Shown here: piece by piece, positions 52,451-61,984 of the stretch
How positions within the stretch are numbered: the first letter of the stretch is position 1
Layout of the letters: every line of letters begins with the position of its first letter
Assembly (NCBI RefSeq): GCF_001975665.1
Contig: NZ_CP019419.1
Coordinates: forward strand, 930,001 to 994,000
DNA: 64,000 bases
DNA from: Polaribacter reichenbachii
GTDB lineage: Bacteria > Bacteroidota > Bacteroidia > Flavobacteriales > Flavobacteriaceae
Direction: 5' to 3'
Translations under genes and position numbers: made by a program
The notes under the pieces: generated by a model
The model's database searches: none
What the model was told of the DNA's origin: nothing
Seen by the model: the letters and a program-made list of their open reading frames with translations, nothing else

Positions 52451-53725
52451 CTATTTAATAAAAAAGAACATCGAACTTTCGTCTAAACTCTCTTTACTTT
52501 TTTTATCCCAACTTGTTGAAAACATTTTAATCTGCACACGATAATTAATTGATTTTGAATAATTTTTGCTTAAATCTATAGCAACTTCCATATTTCCATA
52601 ACCTGGTAAAACCTCAATAATTTTAGTTACTACTTTTCTGCCCCATTTTATTTTGGTTCTATCTGTAGTTTCATAAACCATAATTTCGATTTTTCTATTT
52701 TGATTGGCTTTATAGCTTAAAGGAATTTTTACTGCTTTGTTTTCTGAACCTACTAATTGCGTTTCTAAAGCCGGAAAATAAACACTTTCGTTATAAACTT
52801 TTAAGTTCGTTTCATACTCTTGATTTACTTTTTCATCATTCACTTCCACCAATTTATAACCTCTAACCCAATCGTAATACACCGTATTTTTTGTTGAATC
52901 TGCTAATTCTTCATCAGTTGGTAATTCTATCCAAGGAAAAGGATAAGTTTCAGAAACCAAACGCATTCTCATGGGTTGATCGAAAGGTTTATCTGCTATT
53001 TTATCGTAAAATTTAAGATGTTTTGGTGCTCTATTATCATAATAATAACTCGCAGATTTTTCGTCTTTCCACCAGCCACCATAAGTATGAAAATCTGCTG
53101 ATGCTAATGCCGTATTTGTAAATTTTACACTAGAAGCAATTAAATTATGTTTAGTTTTTTCGCAATCTGTGTACCAAAAATGCCCATTAGAATTCATACC
53201 GTTTGCAAAAAAATTACCTTTAAAATCGCCTGTTCTACCAATACATTCTTGAATATCCCATTCTAAACCATACTTATCACAACCTTCTGAACCTTCGTAA
53301 CTTTTATCAGTAGAAAACCAAAAAGTAGATGACATTGTAGTTGCAGCAGCTTTCATTCTACACTCATAATAACCTAAAAAAGCAGATGCTTTAGAAACCA
53401 CTGCACCACCAGCAATATTAAAAACCAGCTCTCGACCATATGCCTTTACAATGGTGTCTTTTTTTAATTTTTCTCCTTTAATTTGTAAAAAACCATCTTT
53501 TACAGAAACTTGCGATGGTAAGAAAATACCTGGCTCTCTACCTTTCCATTTTGGGTGATAATCGAACCATTTTGTAGCATCTAATTGTGTACCATTAAAT
53601 TCATCAGAAAAATCTGGATTCATCACCCATCTTTTACCCATTGGTGGTTCTGGAGGTCCATTTTGAGCATACAATTGAACACTAATTCCTAAACTTAAAA
53701 TGAGTATTAAAAAAATATTTTTCAT
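52451..53725 (-). CDS. GH16 galactanase with C-terminal beta-sandwich
   Basis: A 424-residue secreted enzyme (signal ending 'SVQLYAQ'). The GH16 domain (about 30-300) has 'FSDEFNGTQLDATKWFDYHPKWKGREPGIF' and the catalytic motif 'EWDIQE' (E155, D157, E160). 'HLKFYDKIADKPFDQPMRMRLVSETYPF' closes the fold. Residues of about 315-424 form a separate beta-sandwich ('KAVKIPLSYKANQNRKIEIMVYETTDRT', 'MEVAIDLSKNYSKSINYRVQIKMFS') resembling one in the beta-helix protein. There is no HYR domain, unlike the two GH16 lipoproteins. The general type is beta-agarase/porphyranase/related galactanase. It is fifth in the seven-gene operon. Confidence 0.88.
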   Translation of the reverse strand: MKNIFLILILSLGISVQLYAQNGPPEPPMGKRWVMNPDFSDEFNGTQLDATKWFDYHPKWKGREPGIFLPSQVSVKDGFLQIKGEKLKKDTIVKAYGRELVFNIAGGAVVSKASAFLGYYECRMKAAATTMSSTFWFSTDKSYEGSEGCDKYGLEWDIQECIGRTGDFKGNFFANGMNSNGHFWYTDCEKTKHNLIASSVKFTNTALASADFHTYGGWWKDEKSASYYYDNRAPKHLKFYDKIADKPFDQPMRMRLVSETYPFPWIELPTDEELADSTKNTVYYDWVRGYKLVEVNDEKVNQEYETNLKVYNESVYFPALETQLVGSENKAVKIPLSYKANQNRKIEIMVYETTDRTKIKWGRKVVTKIIEVLPGYGNMEVAIDLSKNYSKSINYRVQIKMFSTSWDKKSKESLDESSMFFFIK

Positions 53726-53735
53726 TGTATTATAC

Positions 53736-55505
53736 TTAAATGTTTATGGTTTTTTTATTCTTTTTTACAGCCTCTACATCAAAGAAAAATTGTTTGTTTT
53801 TTCCTTCTCCAATTTCAATTGTATAAACGCCTAGTTGCATTACTTTTGGTTGATATTCTAAACCTTTTATCCTAAGAGAAGAAACCACTTCTTTTGTATA
53901 ATTATTTCTAACAGTAACCACTTGATTTGGTTTCGAAAATTTTAAAGTAGGCAAATCAAAACCATCTTTAATTTTAAAATTATCTGTTTGATTAAAGGTG
54001 ATTGGCCAACCCTCATATTGCTTACTTTTTGGATCTGTAATATCTACATTTCTTGCCCAACATTCGTAAGTAATTTGTCTTTTTGGTTTATTGAATTTTA
54101 TAATTCCGTAACCAGCAGCTCTACCTTTTAATAAATCTATTTTAGGGCTGTTGTCTGTATGAGTTGGGTTTGCAACTGCGTGTACTGTAATTTTGTTATG
54201 AAAAGCGTCATCATACTCACCTGTATATTTTGGCGAATTTGGTTTTCTGTTATTACCAGGTTTATCTGGATTCCACCAACGCATCCAAAAATTAGCAGCT
54301 GCAGGTACAGCAAAAGAATAACCTGCATTATTATAATCTTCTACTCCATGATGTACTACCGAACCTAAATGTTGATCGCCAGCAATCATACAAGAAAAAC
54401 TTTTTCTGATGACAGTTAAGGCTTTATTTCTGCCAGATTGTGGCCATCCATTAGAATCTACACTATACTTTTGTTTTTTATTGATCGTTGGTGAGTGTGT
54501 GGCTAAATTGGTGAAAATTGTTTGAGACAAAACCGCTTTCATTTCTGCATCTTTCCAGTTTGTGGTCCAATCTTCTAAAAAATTTAGTTGTCTATTTCCT
54601 AAAATTGTGGCTCCTAAAACATCCATTTCTCTAGTATCATTGTAAGATCTATTTTGAAGTATACTTTTAGGTCCTGATTTAAATTTTCTATCCTCTAAAA
54701 TTGCAAAACTGATGCCTCCCCAAGTTAAATCTGTATAATAAACTCCAATACCTTGTTCTACTGGAGTTGGGTCATATGGGTCTGGCAAATGACTTGTTTG
54801 CGCTCTTTCTACCTCTTTAATATACGAAACTGGCATATAATAACCACCTTTATTACCATCTCTAGAATCGGTTTTTCTACCTCCATTTCCCCACAAATTT
54901 CCTTGACCAACATCGTGATCATCAGGAATACAAATGGTTGGGGTATTTTTTATAATATCTCCAAAAACCTCACCAAATAATAACCAGTTCCCAAAATGAT
55001 CACTATGATTATAAACTTGATCTCCTGAGAAAAACAACACATCTGGTTTAATTTTTTTTAGATTATCTACAATGTCTTTCGCTCCAGAACCACCGTGTTT
55101 TAAATGTGTAGACCAACAAGAAAAAGCAGCCATAACAACATCTTCTTTGTTCTTTGGATTTTTTCTGATGACACCTTGATAAGATGTATCATTTTTATAA
55201 ACCACTCTATATTCTTTTTCTTGAGTATCATTCCAGTTTTCTACTCTAAAATGAGCTGTATATCCTGGATATTCTATTTCAGATTCTTGCACTGTATTCC
55301 ATTTATTCGCTTCTTTAATTTGTAACGTTGCTCTAAAAGGATTGTAACTTTTAACGGGATAAAGTTGAGCAGTTAGCTTTAAGGTATTTTCATGCACTGT
55401 ATAAAGCGCAAAACAAACACCGTTTTTCTGCTTTAATTTTGTTGTATTTTGGCCATAACTTAAACCCACAAAAAAGGTTAAAATTATAAGTATAATGTTT
55501 TTCAT
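53736..55505 (-). CDS. PhoD-like metallophosphatase-family protein
   Basis: A 589-residue secreted protein (signal ending 'VGLSYGQ'). It has the PhoD metallophosphatase core: 'AAFSCWSTHLKHGG', 'VLFFSGDQVYNHSDHFGNWLLFGE', 'TICIPDDHDVGQGNLWG', and 'CMIAGDQHLGSVVHHGVEDY'. Fe/Ca or similar metals are expected in PhoD enzymes. An N-terminal Ig-like strand region (about 20-110) and a C-terminal sandwich ('QVVTVRNNYTKEVVSSLRIKG') flank it. Its place inside a sulfatase/GH16 operon suggests action on a polymer substituent, or on a phosphodiester in the algal wall, rather than phosphate scavenging. Neither can be shown from sequence. The 10-base gaps on both sides indicate co-transcription. Confidence 0.85.
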   Translation of the reverse strand: MKNIILIILTFFVGLSYGQNTTKLKQKNGVCFALYTVHENTLKLTAQLYPVKSYNPFRATLQIKEANKWNTVQESEIEYPGYTAHFRVENWNDTQEKEYRVVYKNDTSYQGVIRKNPKNKEDVVMAAFSCWSTHLKHGGSGAKDIVDNLKKIKPDVLFFSGDQVYNHSDHFGNWLLFGEVFGDIIKNTPTICIPDDHDVGQGNLWGNGGRKTDSRDGNKGGYYMPVSYIKEVERAQTSHLPDPYDPTPVEQGIGVYYTDLTWGGISFAILEDRKFKSGPKSILQNRSYNDTREMDVLGATILGNRQLNFLEDWTTNWKDAEMKAVLSQTIFTNLATHSPTINKKQKYSVDSNGWPQSGRNKALTVIRKSFSCMIAGDQHLGSVVHHGVEDYNNAGYSFAVPAAANFWMRWWNPDKPGNNRKPNSPKYTGEYDDAFHNKITVHAVANPTHTDNSPKIDLLKGRAAGYGIIKFNKPKRQITYECWARNVDITDPKSKQYEGWPITFNQTDNFKIKDGFDLPTLKFSKPNQVVTVRNNYTKEVVSSLRIKGLEYQPKVMQLGVYTIEIGEGKNKQFFFDVEAVKKNKKTINI

Positions 55506-55515
55506 AGGTTAAATT

Positions 55516-57021
55516 TTAATCTATTTCAATTTTATAAACAATTGCAGCATCAGCATATTTTGGAGCTACTTTTGGAGTTCTAACTAACAATCCTTCTACT
55601 GTTTTTTTCCATTTTATTTTTTCTTTACTCCCCAGTACTTTAACTGATTTAATTTTTAAATCTTTGGCTTTATCCGCAAAAACAGATAATGTAATTTCTT
55701 TTTTAGCACCTGCCCAACCTAATTGAATGGCGTAAACTATATTTCCTTTTTTTGTATATCGAATATCTTGCGCATTTAATTGGTTTAAGCCCGCTTTTAT
55801 AGAGCCATAAGCATTCCAATCATCATTTGGATTTTTCACCAATTTTGTAGGTCCTTGTCCAAAAGTTAAAAAAGGTCTTGTTTTGTAAATTGCCTCTCCA
55901 TATACACCCAACCAATTACCAATATTTTTCATTGCCAACAATTGCTCTTCAGGAATTATACCTTCTGCCATTGGTGCAGCAGCTAAAATCATAACTCCAT
56001 TTTTACTTACAACCTCTGCCAAAATTCTAATTGCTTTATTGGCATCTATAGCAGTTCTTTTATCTTTATTATAGCCCCAAGAACTACCTATTTGAAAATC
56101 TGTTACCCAAACAAAAGGGGTAATATCTTCCATAGTTGCTCTTTCTATATTAACAACTGCCAAATCCGTAGGAAAAAAACTGCCTTTAGTATTTACAACA
56201 ACTTCTTTATTTAAGGCTTTTGCTTTGTTAAAATAATTGGCTAAAAACTGTTTTCTATAATCTTCTTTTATAAATCCTTGTGCAAAATCCATCCAGATGT
56301 AATCTGGGCAATACTCATCTATAACTTCATTTAATTTACCCAACCAAAGATCATTTTCTTCTTGATAAGAAATATTACCATATAATAATTTATACTTATC
56401 ATCTTGAGGGACTTCTACATTTTCATAAACCCAATTATGTCTGCTTAAAGGTCGTAAAAAGCTATTTTCTTTCTTCGGATAAAACACCATATGAAAGCCA
56501 TGATGAAAAGTGGTCATAAACTTTAAATCTCTTTTTTTAACTTCTTGAGCAATTTGTTTAACAACATCTATTTTAGGCCCCATACTTTTAGAATTCCAAG
56601 GATTTACTTTGCTATTCCACAAAGAAAAACCATCATGATGTTCTGCAATTGTGCCTATAAATTTTGCTCCTAAATGTTCAAAAGCATCTACCCATTCTTT
56701 TGCATTGAATTGTTGCGCTTTCCAATCTGGAATAAAATCGTGATATTGCTTATCTCTACCATAGGTTTTGGTATGATATTCATAAATTTCTTTTCCCCAT
56801 TTTTTTCTATCGTGAATGTACATCCAACGTCCATACCATTCATTTCCATTTGCAGGCACATTGTAAACGCCCCAATGAAAATAGACGCCCAATTTAGCAT
56901 CTGCAAACCATTCTGGAGACGATTTATGTTTTTTTAAACTTTTCCATTCTGGATTAAAATTCTCTTGAGAAAAGAATGTTTGAACACTACAAAAAAGAAT
57001 AATTAGGATTTTATATTTCAT
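55516..57021 (-). CDS. GH29 alpha-L-fucosidase-family enzyme, secreted
   Basis: A 501-residue enzyme with a plain signal peptide ('FCSVQTFFSQ'). GH29 signatures are 'PEWFADAKLGVYFHWGVYNVPANGNEWY', 'GTIAEHHDGFSLWNSKVNPWNS' and 'PKIDVVKQIAQEVKKRDLKF'. The probable nucleophile is D245 in 'PDYIWMDFAQG'. The C-terminal beta-sandwich has 'DIRYTKKGNIVYAIQLGW'. It is distinct from the lipoprotein GH29 at 15466-17028, differing in the loop after 'TTFHH(G/R)'. In a porphyran context an alpha-L-galactosidase, possibly tolerant of 6-sulfate, is as likely as an alpha-L-fucosidase. It is third in the seven-gene operon, between the Asp-box propeller and the PhoD-like gene. Confidence 0.88.
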   Translation of the reverse strand: MKYKILIILFCSVQTFFSQENFNPEWKSLKKHKSSPEWFADAKLGVYFHWGVYNVPANGNEWYGRWMYIHDRKKWGKEIYEYHTKTYGRDKQYHDFIPDWKAQQFNAKEWVDAFEHLGAKFIGTIAEHHDGFSLWNSKVNPWNSKSMGPKIDVVKQIAQEVKKRDLKFMTTFHHGFHMVFYPKKENSFLRPLSRHNWVYENVEVPQDDKYKLLYGNISYQEENDLWLGKLNEVIDEYCPDYIWMDFAQGFIKEDYRKQFLANYFNKAKALNKEVVVNTKGSFFPTDLAVVNIERATMEDITPFVWVTDFQIGSSWGYNKDKRTAIDANKAIRILAEVVSKNGVMILAAAPMAEGIIPEEQLLAMKNIGNWLGVYGEAIYKTRPFLTFGQGPTKLVKNPNDDWNAYGSIKAGLNQLNAQDIRYTKKGNIVYAIQLGWAGAKKEITLSVFADKAKDLKIKSVKVLGSKEKIKWKKTVEGLLVRTPKVAPKYADAAIVYKIEID

Positions 57022-57043
57022 TTTTTTTTAAAAGCATTTTAAC

Positions 57044-59656
57044 TTAATCTTTAAGCCAACTTTCTGTTGAATTATTTAAATAAGAAATAAACCAACCTGA
57101 ACCCCAAGCAGCACTCCATAACACATTTTTGTTATATGGATCTGGTTTTACATCGACCATTTTATTAGGTTGCCCTAAACCTTTGTTAATTTTTGTCCAA
57201 GTTTTAGCACCATCTTGTGTAAGATAAATTCCTGGATTTTTAAATTGATTTAATGCAGCCCCAACTTGACCTGCTACACTTATCACAATTAAATTTTCAT
57301 CTAAAGGCGATGCTTCTACTTGCCAAACATAAGGTGCCATAAAAATTTTATTCCAAGATTTGCCATTGTCTGTGCTTTTCCAAACTCCACCCTCTTCATA
57401 AGTTCCTATTTTTCTGCCTGTAGCTATATAAATGTTTGCACTATTTCTATCAATAAAAACATTGTTAACTGCTTTAATTACATCTGGAATTTTTAACTTC
57501 TCCCAAGATTCTCCTTTATTTATTGATTTGTATAAAGCACCATTATTATCATTAGTAGCTGCATAAATGATATTCGAATTTTTAGGATCTAACTTAATTC
57601 TCCTAACACTAAATCCATTATGAAATCCTTTATTACTTAATTGCCAAGTATAACCACCATCAAAAGAGCGGTAAAATCCAAGACCACCTTTTGTTAATTT
57701 TGCAGTACCATCACCAACTTCTGAAATAGGTTTTCTAATGGTACAGAAATACATATTGTTTGTATAAACAGGATCTATAGTTAAAGAATACTGAGGGACT
57801 AAACCTCGATAAGATGGGTTGTCGCCTTCTAAAATAGTAGAAATATTTTCCCAAGTTTTACCTCCATCTTTAGTTCTTCTTAACTTACCTCTATGTTCTT
57901 GTCTCCAAGCTAAAGAATAAATAATGTTAGGGTTTTTAGGATGCACTGCCATTGTAGATGTTGAGTGTTGCCCATGCATTTTATCATGATCATGCACTTG
58001 GCCATCAATCTGTTGGACTGCAATTGCCTGTTTATTGTGCCAACCCCCTAAATCTGTAGTTTGCCATAAACCATGCTCTCCACTAGCTAATAACCTTCTG
58101 CCTTTAATACCTGTTTCATGCAGCATAAACCTACCTGGTAAATCACTTCCTCCTCTACCAATCCATTTTTTACTTCCAGGTGAAGTTTCAAAATCATCTA
58201 CTTGTTGCCAAGATTTTCCATTATCTGAAGATTTTAAAGTTTGTTGATCTATTCCTATAAATACTTCTCCTTTACTATTGATGGATAACATTCGGTTTCC
58301 TGAACGTGCAGGCTGATTATCCATATAAGTTTGCAAATGCGCAAACTCTACATTTGTACCTGTAGGATTGTTTCTGCTTGCCCAATACTCTTTGTCTTTA
58401 TTACTTTTCCAATACATTCCTTGTCTAGCACAAACTGTCCAAGTTTTACCTCCGTTTTCAGTTTTCCAAACATCACCTGCACCAAAAGTTTTATCATGTT
58501 TTTTATTAAAACTTACATAAATTTCATTTTTATTTAACGGATTTATCACCAAACGATTAAAAACAGGTAAAGTTTCTTTTGGTAACTTAGGTAAAGTAGT
58601 TTTTACCTGTTTTTTAGACTCACTAAACCAATTTGCTATTGTATTGAAATATCTATCTCTTTCTGATTGAAAGTTAATTTTATTTAAATCGATGTATAAA
58701 TTCCCGGTAATATTTACCCAAGTTTTTCCATTATCCGAACTTTTAAAAACGCCTCCTTTTGCTTTGGTTGTATTTCCTGTTTTTTCGTAAACCGTTTGTT
58801 CAATTAAATACAACTCTAACTTTTTTGTTTTTTTATTGTAAAATGAAGTTAAATCTCTAGGCAAATTATTTGGTAAACCTTTATTTGATGCTTCCCAGTT
58901 TTTACCCCCATTTTCACTTACAAACATTCCAAAATTTGTAGCAATAAATATGGTTTCTGAGTTTTTAGGATGATAAATGATTCTACAAACATCTAAATCA
59001 TCTGAAATATCTGTGGCAATTTTTGTAAATGATTTACCACCATTTGTTGTTTTTAAAATGTAACCATAACTCGCTCTTTTATGAAACTTACCTCGGATGT
59101 TTTTTAAACTTCTATGGTTATTTTTTACATTCCAAAAATCGCCTGCGCCTATTAACCACTCATTATCATTTTTAGGGTTAATGGCAATTCTGGTATGTGC
59201 ATTACTTAAGTGTTTACCTTTTACTCTTGGAATTTTATAAATTTCTTGCCAGTTTTTACCACGATTATAAGACGTATAAACACCTCCAGCTCTTTCTATA
59301 GCAACACCAAAATCTGGATTTTGTTTTGAGAAAACAATGTCTAAAACACGCTCCATATCTCTTCCATTACCATCAGAATCTTTAATAGTTTGCCAAGACT
59401 TACCTGCATCCCAAGAGCCATAACTTACGTGCATATCTGGCCCCATAAACATTACGTTTGGATCTGTTGGATGTGTCCAAAACTCTTCATTATAACCAGA
59501 CATTCCTGGTCCAAAATTTTTCCATTCTATAGATGGATTAGAAATTACTTTCTCGTTTTTTAATTTATTAAAGTACTTTTTCTGACTTTTTGTGAGTTGT
59601 GCGTTTACACCAAAACTAATTAAAAAGGCAGCGACTATTAAAAGACTCTTATTCAT
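57044..59656 (-). CDS. Asp-box (BNR/VPS10-like) beta-propeller protein
   Basis: An 870-residue secreted protein (signal ending 'SFGVNAQ'). It carries at least nine Asp-box motifs of the form S/T-x-D/N-x-G-x-x-W: 'SENGGKNW', 'SSDNGKTW', 'TENGGKTW', 'SSDNGKSW', 'TKDGGKTW', 'SFDGGYTW', 'SINKGESW', 'STDNGKSW' and 'TQDGAKTW'. This implies one large or two seven-bladed propellers, as in VPS10/sortilin-like and GH74-like proteins. Neither a GH74 acid pair nor a sialidase Arg triad is evident to me. Repeated 'LDPKNSNIIYAATNDN' and 'IDPVYTNNMYFC' segments mark the blades. Located second in the operon, right after a sulfatase, it may be a glycan-binding or unrecognised glycan-cleaving protein. Confidence 0.75.
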   Translation of the reverse strand: MNKSLLIVAAFLISFGVNAQLTKSQKKYFNKLKNEKVISNPSIEWKNFGPGMSGYNEEFWTHPTDPNVMFMGPDMHVSYGSWDAGKSWQTIKDSDGNGRDMERVLDIVFSKQNPDFGVAIERAGGVYTSYNRGKNWQEIYKIPRVKGKHLSNAHTRIAINPKNDNEWLIGAGDFWNVKNNHRSLKNIRGKFHKRASYGYILKTTNGGKSFTKIATDISDDLDVCRIIYHPKNSETIFIATNFGMFVSENGGKNWEASNKGLPNNLPRDLTSFYNKKTKKLELYLIEQTVYEKTGNTTKAKGGVFKSSDNGKTWVNITGNLYIDLNKINFQSERDRYFNTIANWFSESKKQVKTTLPKLPKETLPVFNRLVINPLNKNEIYVSFNKKHDKTFGAGDVWKTENGGKTWTVCARQGMYWKSNKDKEYWASRNNPTGTNVEFAHLQTYMDNQPARSGNRMLSINSKGEVFIGIDQQTLKSSDNGKSWQQVDDFETSPGSKKWIGRGGSDLPGRFMLHETGIKGRRLLASGEHGLWQTTDLGGWHNKQAIAVQQIDGQVHDHDKMHGQHSTSTMAVHPKNPNIIYSLAWRQEHRGKLRRTKDGGKTWENISTILEGDNPSYRGLVPQYSLTIDPVYTNNMYFCTIRKPISEVGDGTAKLTKGGLGFYRSFDGGYTWQLSNKGFHNGFSVRRIKLDPKNSNIIYAATNDNNGALYKSINKGESWEKLKIPDVIKAVNNVFIDRNSANIYIATGRKIGTYEEGGVWKSTDNGKSWNKIFMAPYVWQVEASPLDENLIVISVAGQVGAALNQFKNPGIYLTQDGAKTWTKINKGLGQPNKMVDVKPDPYNKNVLWSAAWGSGWFISYLNNSTESWLKD

Positions 59657-59670
59657 CTTAATATTTTATA

Positions 59671-61509
59671 TTATTTTAGATGTAACTTAAAATCATGAGC
59701 TCCTTGGGCAAAATTACTTCTGTATATTTTGGTACCTGTACCCCATTTTCCCCAATTAATTTCTACTCTATTATCACCCAAAACAATATTTAAAAGTTTC
59801 TCTTTCATTTGTTTGGCAATCTTCTGATATTCTTTTTGAAATGCTACGTTGTTTACTTCTCTTGGATCTTTATTAAGATCATACAAAGCAGGATCTAAAT
59901 CTTGCCAAGAAGCAGACAATGCCCACTCCATATTTTCACCTTCTTTTTTATTGGGTCTGGTTTTTAAAGATAGTACATAATCTTTAGTTCTAATATAAGC
60001 TCTTGGCCCAGTAACTGCGTGGCTTTCGCCAATAATATAATCTCTTTTGGGTGCTTTTTTGGCAACTGTTTTTGCTAAATCTAAACCATCTAAATAGCTG
60101 TATTTATCTGCGTTTAAATCTGCACCAGCTGCACTTAATGCTGTTGGAGCAATATCAACAAACTCTGTAAATCTTTTAACAACTTTACCGGCTGGAAATT
60201 TCTTCTTATCCGAAGAAACTACAATCATTGGGTTGTGAGTATCCCATTTCCATGGTGTAAATTTAGAAACACCTCCATGTTCATTTAATTTCCAACCATG
60301 ATCTCCACAAACGTAAATAATCATCCAAGGTTGGTTATGTTTTTCGCTGTAAGCCACAAAATCTTTTGTTGCTTTGCCCACTAATTGATCTCCATAAGCA
60401 CAAAAAGCATAATAATCTTGAATCATTTTTTGTTTTTCTTTATCTGTAAAATGATAAGAGGGTTTACTGTTTACCTGTCTTTTCATTTGTTTTGCCATAG
60501 AAACAAATTCTTCGTCGCTAAACTCAGGTACATTGTACTTATGTTTCTGAAAACGTGCACGAAAATCGGCTGGTGGTAAAACTGGTGTGTGAGGAAAATC
60601 GAAACCAATGTGAGCAAATACTGGTTTTGAAGGATCTACACCTTGAAAATTTAATTTACCAGCACTAAATTGTTTTTTTTCGTTTACTAAATATTCATTT
60701 AAAAAATGTGCATAATATCCATCTCTAGTTTTACCAGCTTTTCTAGGGCTAACACCAGAAATTATCATCCCTTTGTACATCGACTTTTTTTGACCTTTTT
60801 TATAGTGTCTTATTAAATCGTATTTTTCTGTGGTTTCTTTGGCAACATTTTTATACTTGTCTGTTAACTCATTTAATTGCTTAGAAACGTACTCGAACTT
60901 ACCTTCTGGAGTTACAAAAAAGCTCATGTCTTTGATAGGTTTATCATATTTAACGCCATCAACTTTGTTCCACCAGCCACCACCAGAATAATCTGTAAAA
61001 CCTTCTTTACCTAAAGGTCTAAAATTGATATCTGTTTGAAATACTTTGTAATCTTTGGTTTTTCCATTTTCGCTTAATCCTTTTAAACGATATCCTAATT
61101 TACCAACATGAAAAGTCTGATATCCTAAATCTACCATTTGTTCTGGCAAAGAAGGTTTCATGTGCTCTGCTTTGTTATTATGATATTCAAATTCATAAAC
61201 ACCAGATCTAAAAGGATAACGACCTTGTAAAATTACTGCTCGAGAAGGAGCACAACCTGCTGCTTGCACATAGGTATTGATAAAAGTTGTGCCTTGTGCT
61301 GCTAATTTATCTACTTCTGGAGATTCTATATAACCTAACTCACTCATTTCTCTTCCATCAATTTCTTGATTAAAGGTTTTTACAGAATCGTATCTTTGAT
61401 CGTCTGTTAAAATGTATAAAATATTCGGTTGTTGTTCTTGTGCATTTACCGTTTTTGATACCGTTAAAAACAGTATCATTAAACCGAAACTCTTTATTAA
61501 ATTTTTCAT
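59671..61509 (-). CDS. S1-family sulfatase
   Basis: A 612-residue secreted sulfatase (signal ending 'KTVNAQ'). The formylglycine site is C86-A-P-S-R ('[19 protein letters not shown]'). The metal ligands begin at '[15 protein letters not shown]'. Further motifs are '[16 protein letters not shown]' and '[21 protein letters not shown]', a pattern similar to iduronate-2-sulfatase-like sulfatases. It is the first gene of the seven-gene operon. The neighbouring GH29 and GH16 enzymes suggest a galactan sulfate ester as substrate. The exact S1 subfamily and sulfate position are unknown. Confidence 0.92.
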   Translation of the reverse strand: MKNLIKSFGLMILFLTVSKTVNAQEQQPNILYILTDDQRYDSVKTFNQEIDGREMSELGYIESPEVDKLAAQGTTFINTYVQAAGCAPSRAVILQGRYPFRSGVYEFEYHNNKAEHMKPSLPEQMVDLGYQTFHVGKLGYRLKGLSENGKTKDYKVFQTDINFRPLGKEGFTDYSGGGWWNKVDGVKYDKPIKDMSFFVTPEGKFEYVSKQLNELTDKYKNVAKETTEKYDLIRHYKKGQKKSMYKGMIISGVSPRKAGKTRDGYYAHFLNEYLVNEKKQFSAGKLNFQGVDPSKPVFAHIGFDFPHTPVLPPADFRARFQKHKYNVPEFSDEEFVSMAKQMKRQVNSKPSYHFTDKEKQKMIQDYYAFCAYGDQLVGKATKDFVAYSEKHNQPWMIIYVCGDHGWKLNEHGGVSKFTPWKWDTHNPMIVVSSDKKKFPAGKVVKRFTEFVDIAPTALSAAGADLNADKYSYLDGLDLAKTVAKKAPKRDYIIGESHAVTGPRAYIRTKDYVLSLKTRPNKKEGENMEWALSASWQDLDPALYDLNKDPREVNNVAFQKEYQKIAKQMKEKLLNIVLGDNRVEINWGKWGTGTKIYRSNFAQGAHDFKLHLK

Positions 61510-61984
61510 TTTATTTTAATATTTGGTAATGTGTAATTGTTATATCTAATTATTTAAACTTTTACATTTTTTATGAGATGTAAAGCCAACTAAATTTTGG
61601 TTGGAATCAAAGTAAAAGAATCTATTATAAATTTAAGGGGTCAAATGTTCTGAATAGTAATACATACCATTTTAATGTAAAGATATTTACTGAAAGCATT
61701 AGGAAACAGACTTAGTTTTTTCTTAATAAAATAGTAACTAGTCTATGTTAAGTATAGTTTTTACTGACTTTCGTTTAAAAACTAAATACATAGTGCGCTT
61801 TTCTTTTGTTGATTTAATTTGAGTTAAAAAAAATAAAAAAGTTTGTTTTTACTAACCTAATTAAATCTAAAAAAGGTATTTTTCTCTATAAGAAAAAACC
61901 TCACTCCTCAAAATTTTATCAATTTGAGGAATAAGGTTTTATTTAAATTTTATTAAGATTGCTATTTTAAAAACAACAGTATTC
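61510..61984. other. Intergenic promoter region of the sulfatase operon
   Basis: 475 bases without a gene. Its right part carries the terminator of the upstream sulfatase gene (61892-61940). Its left part should hold the promoter of the seven-gene operon. TTGACCC on the minus strand (61638-61644) is followed by TATAAT, resembling an element upstream of susC. No TAnnTTTG match was found. Confidence 0.55.
61892..61940 (-). terminator. Rho-independent terminator after the third sulfatase
   Basis: AAAACCTCACTCCTCAAA pairs with TTTGAGGAATAAGGTTTT over 18 positions with two G-U type pairs on the minus-strand transcript, followed there by a T-rich stretch. It begins 44 bases beyond the sulfatase stop. 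Confidence 0.8.

Noticed and set aside
61540-61860. Possible small RNA or riboswitch in the long gap before the sulfatase operon
   Set aside because: No conserved riboswitch core or strong hairpin apart from the terminator at its right end. The remaining sequence is low-complexity AT.
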